Shown here piece by piece: positions 21,477 through 21,527 of a stretch of DNA of 21,527 nucleotides; within the stretch, counting starts at the first letter, position 1, and the number at the start of each line of letters is the position of its first letter. The notes under the pieces are model-generated. The model was not told the origin of the DNA and searched no databases. It saw nothing but the letters and a program-made list of their open reading frames with translations. The DNA is from an uncultured Lachnospiraceae bacterium (GTDB lineage: Bacteria > Bacillota > Clostridia > Lachnospirales > Lachnospiraceae), in the NCBI GenBank assembly GCA_910588125.1, contig CAJUPI010000055.1, positions 1-21,527 on the forward strand, given 5' to 3'. The translations under genes were made by a program, and so were the position numbers.

Positions 21477-21527
21477 GCTGCTGTGGCTCAGTCGGTAGAG
21501 CGTCGCATTGGTAGTGCGGAGGTCACG
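21477..21527 (+). tRNA. tRNA-Thr (GGU), 5' part, cut by the window end
   Basis: The acceptor 5' strand GCTGCTG, the D arm GCTC with GAGC around AGTCGGTA, and the anticodon stem TCGCA/TGCGG with loop TTGGTAG give anticodon GGT (threonine). The variable loop AGGTC and the start of the T stem are present, and the rest is beyond the window. Confidence 0.9.

Noticed and set aside
1..21527. CRISPR array
   Set aside because: No series of short regular repeats with unique spacers was seen. The only regular arrays are the 69-base coding repeats and the 12-base A-tract array.

Overview
The window looks like a chromosomal segment of a Gram-positive anaerobe of the Clostridia, most likely Lachnospiraceae. 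The reasons are strong AGGAGG ribosome-binding sites, tRNA genes without encoded CCA, the conserved cysS-mrnC-rlmB block, a split purine-synthesis end step under a ZTP riboswitch, and a short type IV pilus-like cluster. The assignment rests on gene content and style, not on a database match.

Layout. 1-4313: an interspersed repeat, then a promoter and a ZTP (AICAR-ribotide) riboswitch with its own terminator, then an archaeal-type IMP cyclohydrolase, a stand-alone AICAR formyltransferase, and hflK-hflC. The riboswitch senses the substrate of the formyltransferase it precedes. 4314-7618: a long palindromic copy of the repeat, a leftward carbamate kinase, and a divergent CPBP membrane protease overlapping a GT2 glycosyltransferase. 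7619-9430: a gene-poor, AT-rich stretch with a third copy of the repeat and two convergent tiny genes. One of these has the layout of a type I toxin with an overlapping antisense RNA. 9431-9543: tRNA-Met on the minus strand with a near-consensus promoter and terminator.

9963-20189: rightward housekeeping genes (PAP2-family membrane protein, diacylglycerol-kinase-like lipid kinase, ispF, cysS, mrnC, rlmB) run into a secreted transglutaminase-like protein. A compact type IV pilus/type II secretion-like set follows (PilC/GspF, four small membrane-anchored proteins of which one has a clear prepilin site, and PilT), closed by a large hairpin terminator. 20260-21306: a convergent DUF4397 protein with four 23-residue Pro/Gly-rich repeats and no signal peptide. 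A sequence matching the sigma-K consensus lies in front of it, hinting at a spore-surface role. The window ends inside a tRNA-Thr gene.

Most novel-looking items: the candidate type I toxin-antitoxin locus at 8158-8571, the pilus-like cluster headed by a transglutaminase-like protein, the palindromic repeat family, and the putative sigma-K-controlled repeat protein.
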